The notes under the pieces are model-generated. The model made no database searches and was not told the DNA's origin. It was given only the letters and a program-made list of their open reading frames with translations. A stretch of 37,869 bases of DNA from Bacteroidaceae bacterium. Lineage in GTDB: Bacteria > Bacteroidota > Bacteroidia > Bacteroidales > Bacteroidaceae. The translations under genes were made by a program, and so were the position numbers. Positions within the stretch are counted from its first letter, which is position 1; every line of letters begins with the position of its first letter. The stretch lies in assembly GCA_017560125.1 (NCBI GenBank), contig JAFYOS010000026.1:1-37869 (forward strand). The letters are read 5' to 3'. Shown here piece by piece: positions 33,701 to 37,869 of the stretch.

Positions 33701-35044
33701 TTAGAAGCGGAAGTCAGCACCTACTGTTACGTTGTGTGTCTTGCGCTCGTAGCGAGTGATTGACTCCATTGCTGTACCTGCATTCTTAACGCAGTTGTCG
33801 GGAGCGTAGTTAGCATAGCAGTAACCGAAGTTCAAGTCGATTTTGTCTGTGAGGCTATACTTACCACCAACACCAGTCATGAATGAGTCGTTGATGAAGC
33901 TGAGGTCGCTTGTGTACTCGTCGTTGATACCGAAGTTGCTGAACTGGATACCTGCGCTGATGAGGAACTTCTCTGTTACGTTGAACTCAGCACCGAAGAG
34001 GTACTCGAATGTGTTGCGTGTGAGCTTTCTCATGTTGTCGCCACCCATGAGTGACTCAATCTTAGCGTCCTTGTCGAAGTAGTAGTTCCAACCTGCCATC
34101 ACTTTGAGGCGGCTAAGAGCCTGCCATGAACCAGCAAGTGAAAGCATTGCGGGAGCGTCGCTACGGAGTGTGTTGCCATCAGCAAAACCTGCGAGTGCGC
34201 CAAGTGTGGGGCTTGCTGCGATTGCTGCGTTCAACATCGCGGGGTTTGTGAGATCCATGTTAGCCATCTGACCTGTTGCCATGTCCATCTTAGAGAGACC
34301 GAATGTGTTTGTTTCGTTCTCAACTGTTGTAACAGCGCGGAACTCGTACTTAGCAGCGAAGTTGAAGTCGCCTACCTTGTAGTCGATACCTACGATGGGA
34401 GCAAATGCGATACCTGTCTGGTCGAGGTCGAGGTCGATGCCGAATACGGGGACGTTGCCGTTAGCTGTGGGCATTGCAGCACCGATGCTACCCTGGTAGT
34501 TAGCCGATGTGTAGTTACCGCGAACGCCTGCGAAAGCAGAAAGGTTGTCGTTAATCTTGTAAGCTGCACCGAGCTGCAAAGCAAATACATACTGTGTAGA
34601 TGTGAACTCGGAATTTCCGGGAAGACCGCTTGCTGCTGCGCTTGCAAGGCTGTTGAAGCTGGGAAGACCGTCTGCGAATTCGCATTTACCGCCACCACCG
34701 GGAACGCCGAAGAAACCACTGAATGTCCAATCGCCGGTTTTGTATGCTGCCATGAATGTGGGCAATGCAGGTACATAAACCTTACCCTCGTATTTTGTGT
34801 TGGTTTTAGCGTTGATTGCGTCACGCTGCTGCCAAATCATCTGCCAGTTAGCAGAGAGGTGCCAGCCATCCTGAAGGAACGCTGTACCTGCGGGGTTGAA
34901 GTAAACAGCATCTATGTCGAGTGATGCGAAACGAGCAGGGTTGCGAACAAATGCTGAGTGCTGGTTAGTGTTTGTGAGCAAGCCTCCTGCGAATGATGTG
35001 AGTGCAAAGGCTGCAATTGCAAGTGTAGTGAATAATTTTTTCAT
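33701..35044 (-). CDS. Outer membrane transport protein, FadL/OmpP1 family
   Basis: The 447-residue product has a signal peptide (about residues 1-18) and an N-terminal segment NPARFASLDIDAVYFNPAGTAFL, the plug-like region of the OmpP1/FadL/TodX family. The rest alternates beta-strands to a final aromatic residue (GADFRF), the usual end of a barrel. Family members pass hydrophobic molecules such as long-chain fatty acids across the outer membrane. It is monocistronic. Confidence 0.93.
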   Translation of the reverse strand: MKKLFTTLAIAAFALTSFAGGLLTNTNQHSAFVRNPARFASLDIDAVYFNPAGTAFLQDGWHLSANWQMIWQQRDAINAKTNTKYEGKVYVPALPTFMAAYKTGDWTFSGFFGVPGGGGKCEFADGLPSFNSLASAAASGLPGNSEFTSTQYVFALQLGAAYKINDNLSAFAGVRGNYTSANYQGSIGAAMPTANGNVPVFGIDLDLDQTGIAFAPIVGIDYKVGDFNFAAKYEFRAVTTVENETNTFGLSKMDMATGQMANMDLTNPAMLNAAIAASPTLGALAGFADGNTLRSDAPAMLSLAGSWQALSRLKVMAGWNYYFDKDAKIESLMGGDNMRKLTRNTFEYLFGAEFNVTEKFLISAGIQFSNFGINDEYTSDLSFINDSFMTGVGGKYSLTDKIDLNFGYCYANYAPDNCVKNAGTAMESITRYERKTHNVTVGADFRF

Positions 35045-35088
35045 TTTACTTGTGTTTAATTATTACTGTGTTTTTTTTGAAAACTGCA

Positions 35089-35096
35089 CAAAGGTA
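35089..35096 (-). promoter_or_regulatory. -7 element of the FadL-like gene
   Basis: TACCTTTG on the minus strand is an exact TAnnTTTG, 44 nt upstream of the start codon. Confidence 0.5.
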
Positions 35097-35234
35097 GTTT
35101 AATTGTGCAGTGCAGCCATATAAAATATCCATTTTAACACTTAAACTGCTCAAAAAGACTATATCGCAGTAAATTATAACATCAGTTTTGCTCTTTTTGC
35201 AGTTGAATGTGCAATATTGGTGCCTCTTTGGGTG

Positions 35235-35576
35235 CTACGTCTTGAATATTCTTTTCAGGATTTCGTTCAGCATTATCAGCAGCACTGTGGTGACGAACAT
35301 GGGTATGTGTTGTGCTGTGGGTGCGAGCTGTTCGATGCTTTCGGCCATCAGTAGCTTTATGTAGGGCAGCGTGGCATAAATGCCAAATGCCGCAATCAGC
35401 AGTGATGCGGCTGTTGTGGCGACGAATATTACGACCTCTTCGCGTCGTTTGCGCTTGGTGACGAGCTTGTCCACCCTCTGCATGGTGGTGTATGTGAAGT
35501 TCGACGGCAGTCGCGCGCTGTCGGTGCGCCTTCTCATTGCTCGCTTCATTCCTCTGTTACTTTGCTGGCTGTTCAT
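35235..35576 (-). CDS. Small membrane protein coupled to the ECF sigma factor
   Basis: The 113-residue product starts at 35576, where ATGA overlaps the sigma-factor stop (35573-35576). A longer frame from 35909 runs antisense-frame through the sigma gene and is not credible. It has a basic N-terminus (KRAMRRR and LPSNFTYTTMQRVD), then two hydrophobic segments (about 48-75 and 88-110). No zinc-binding anti-sigma motif (HxxxCxxC) is present. Coupling to the sigma gene suggests it modulates the sigma factor at the membrane; this is inferred. Confidence 0.8.
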   Translation of the reverse strand: MNSQQSNRGMKRAMRRRTDSARLPSNFTYTTMQRVDKLVTKRKRREEVVIFVATTAASLLIAAFGIYATLPYIKLLMAESIEQLAPTAQHIPMFVTTVLLIMLNEILKRIFKT

Positions 35577-36118
35577 ATATCCTCCATTATAAGTACATAC
35601 AATTTTTTGCGTATGCGGTGCAATCTCACTTTTACGTTGCTCTCGGTCAGTCCGGTTATTTGTGCAGTTTCGCCTATGCCGCGCTCCTCTATATAATATA
35701 AGGTAATTAGAGCACGTTCTTCGGCGGTGAGCTGCTCGATGGCCTTGTCCAGTCGTGCGAGCATATCCTCCTCTTCGCTGTCGAGTACCTCGTCGATGGC
35801 GCTCTCGTCTATGTCGGCGAGTCGCTCCTCGGCTATGGCTACGTTGCGGTGTGCCTGCTTCTTGCGCATGGCCGACACCGTGGTGTTGTAGGCTATGCGG
35901 TAGAGCCACGTCGAAAATTTGCTTCCGCTGTTGAACGAGGATAATTTCTCGAATGCCTTCAGGAATATGTCCTGCGTGAGCTCCTCGGCCTCTTCGCGGC
36001 AGTCGCTCATTTGCATGACGAGTGAGAAGAGCGCATCGCTGTACTTATCTACAAAGTAGGCGTAGTGCTCGCTCTCTCCCCTTAGGATTCGTTCTATTAT
36101 CTCTCTTTCGTTTTTCAT
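35573..36118 (-). CDS. RNA polymerase ECF-type sigma-70 factor
   Basis: The 181-residue product has sigma region 2 (about residues 15-85; EAEELTQDIFLKAFEKLSSF and STWLYRIAYNT) and region 4 (about 125-175; LTAEERALITLYYIEE, GLTESNVKVRLHRIRKKL). No regions 1 or 3 are present, as in extracytoplasmic-function sigma factors. A run of acidic residues (DESAIDEVLDSEEED) joins the two regions. The downstream small membrane gene overlaps it by four nt, and a divergent membrane gene starts 153 nt upstream. Confidence 0.96.
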   Translation of the reverse strand: MKNEREIIERILRGESEHYAYFVDKYSDALFSLVMQMSDCREEAEELTQDIFLKAFEKLSSFNSGSKFSTWLYRIAYNTTVSAMRKKQAHRNVAIAEERLADIDESAIDEVLDSEEEDMLARLDKAIEQLTAEERALITLYYIEERGIGETAQITGLTESNVKVRLHRIRKKLYVLIMEDI

Positions 36119-36162
36119 TTGCTTTTTAGACGCGTCAATCGTCCGGCGGTTACACTATTTTG

Positions 36163-36170
36163 CAAAAATA
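36163..36170 (-). promoter_or_regulatory. -7 element of the sigma-factor operon
   Basis: TATTTTTG on the minus strand matches TAnnTTTG, 44 nt upstream of the start codon at 36118. Confidence 0.4.
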
Positions 36171-36184
36171 TTTTTTCTTTTTTT

Positions 36185-36218
36185 TTTGCTGCCGCAATCT
36201 GTAACCTAAATGCATTTG
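36185..36218 (+). promoter_or_regulatory. Possible promoter of the divergent membrane gene
   Basis: TTTG (36185-36188) and TGCATTTG (36211-36218, one mismatch from TAnnTTTG) are 22 nt apart, with a leader of about 45 nt. Confidence 0.4.
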
Positions 36219-36270
36219 CTGCGTCTAAAGGGTACAAACGAACAAATTTTTAACCTCATATTTTATAATT

Positions 36271-36684
36271 ATGGAATTTATTACTATCCCCCTTACTTTT
36301 GGTATCGTCACATACGGTATCTACAAGCTGTTTGAATTGATTATCTGTCGCAAGGAGCGCATCATGCTTCTCGAAAAGCTCGATTCCTTTGCTTGTGCTA
36401 ATATCCCCGACCTGAGCGCTGTTTTCGGCAAGTACAGAGGCGCGAATATTAGCTTTACGTCGCTTCGGGTCGGTTCGGTGATGTTTGGAGTGGGCTTGGG
36501 CCTCATGTTGGGCTTTTTTATTACGGTCGCTTTTACCAATGAACTGGGACACTGGTCTCAGACGTTCGGCTACTCATCCCGCTTTTTGCAGAATTTGATC
36601 ATTGGTGGTTCTGTCCTTCTTTGCGGCGGCCTCGGTCTTATTGTATCTTATATAATTGAGCGCAACACACAGAATAAGGATTGA
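36271..36684 (+). CDS. DUF6249-like membrane protein
   Basis: The 137-residue product has a hydrophobic N-terminal segment (about residues 3-24), a short basic and acidic loop (RKERIMLLEKL), and two further hydrophobic segments (about 66-88 and 108-128). It resembles the small DUF6249-type proteins that often sit beside ECF sigma genes in Bacteroidota, though I am not certain of the family. Its position, divergent from the sigma factor and sharing the 152-bp control region, suggests a common circuit. Confidence 0.75.
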   Translation: MEFITIPLTFGIVTYGIYKLFELIICRKERIMLLEKLDSFACANIPDLSAVFGKYRGANISFTSLRVGSVMFGVGLGLMLGFFITVAFTNELGHWSQTFGYSSRFLQNLIIGGSVLLCGGLGLIVSYIIERNTQNKD

Positions 36685-36724
36685 TTTTTCTCTCCGCGAA
36701 ATAGAAAAGGTTATTGTTTTTAAG

Positions 36725-36762
36725 CAGGCGTGCCGGATAGCTTTTCGGCGCGTCTGTTTTTT
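36725..36762 (+). terminator. Terminator of the DUF6249-like gene
   Basis: An 11-bp stem (36725-36735 with 36746-36756, including two G-U wobbles proper to the plus-strand RNA) is followed by T6. Confidence 0.85.
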
Positions 36763-36799
36763 GTGTGGGTGTATGGGCGTCGTCTGTGCAGCCTTATGT

Positions 36800-36832
36800 A
36801 AAAAAACAGCCCCCGCGGAAATCCGCAGGGGC
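36800..36832 (-). terminator. Terminator of gapA
   Basis: A 10-bp GC-rich stem (36809-36818 with 36823-36832), with one U-G wobble proper to the minus RNA, is followed there by T7 after a short UG. Confidence 0.9.
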
Positions 36833-36857
36833 ATGTTGAGCTTTATTCAATTAACAA

Positions 36858-37868
<1,011 letters not shown>

Positions 37869-37869
37869 T

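Noticed and set aside
35577-35909. Longer N-terminus of the small membrane protein
   Set aside because: The added residues are Arg- and His-rich out-of-frame translation of the sigma-factor gene.

Overview
The window is chromosomal DNA of a Bacteroidales bacterium, most likely Bacteroidaceae- or Prevotellaceae-like. Family-level signs are DUF4831, a serine palmitoyltransferase of the Bacteroides sphingolipid type, GH97, IgA-peptidase M64, tandem DUF1080 domains and a FadL/OmpP1-like porin. The promoters agree: upstream of most transcription units lies a TAnnTTTG -7 element, often with TTTG or TTG about 19-22 nt further upstream, as in Bacteroidota rather than the E. coli sigma70 pattern. Species cannot be fixed from the sequence alone. 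I see no phage, transposase, integrase, CRISPR array or rRNA.

Layout. 1-8430, all minus: a DUF4831 gene and ffh, then two tandem lipoprotein genes (a thiol-disulfide oxidoreductase and a partial paralogue cut by the window edge), then a Tat-exported Gfo/Idh/MocA oxidoreductase followed by a 1016-residue HEAT-like protein with two DUF1080 domains. 8634-9932: an unrecognised membrane protein with duplicated CPYCG zinc-binding segments. 10256-12002, plus: adk and obg. 12069-14178: a tandem array of truncated tRNA-Pro copies with terminators, intact tRNA-Pro(TGG), serine palmitoyltransferase and two tRNA-Arg(ACG) genes. 14291-21990: a patatin-like outer-membrane protein, a GH97 glycosidase, an AlkD-like DNA repair protein, and an operon of a lipoprotein M64 peptidase with an ATP-grasp-like protein.

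22237-31890, plus, is mostly housekeeping: a SPOR lipoprotein; ruvX, def and a TPR protein; thrS, infC, rpmI and rplT; a structured RNA resembling 6S/Bacteroidales-1; groES and groEL. 32050-37865 is mostly minus: a membrane LytTR regulator with purN, a FadL-like porin, an ECF sigma factor overlapping a small membrane protein with a divergent third membrane protein, and gapA.

The most unusual structure is the tRNA-Pro array at 12069-12560. Four units of about 122-124 bp each carry the 3' part of tRNA-Pro, an intrinsic terminator and a conserved upstream hairpin, directly downstream of spt and the intact tRNA-Pro. The wobble pairs and one wholly different terminator stem fit an RNA read on the minus strand. 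Other items worth a look are the structured rpmI-rplT spacer, the 6S-like RNA, the double-CPYCG membrane protein and the ATP-grasp/M64 pair.
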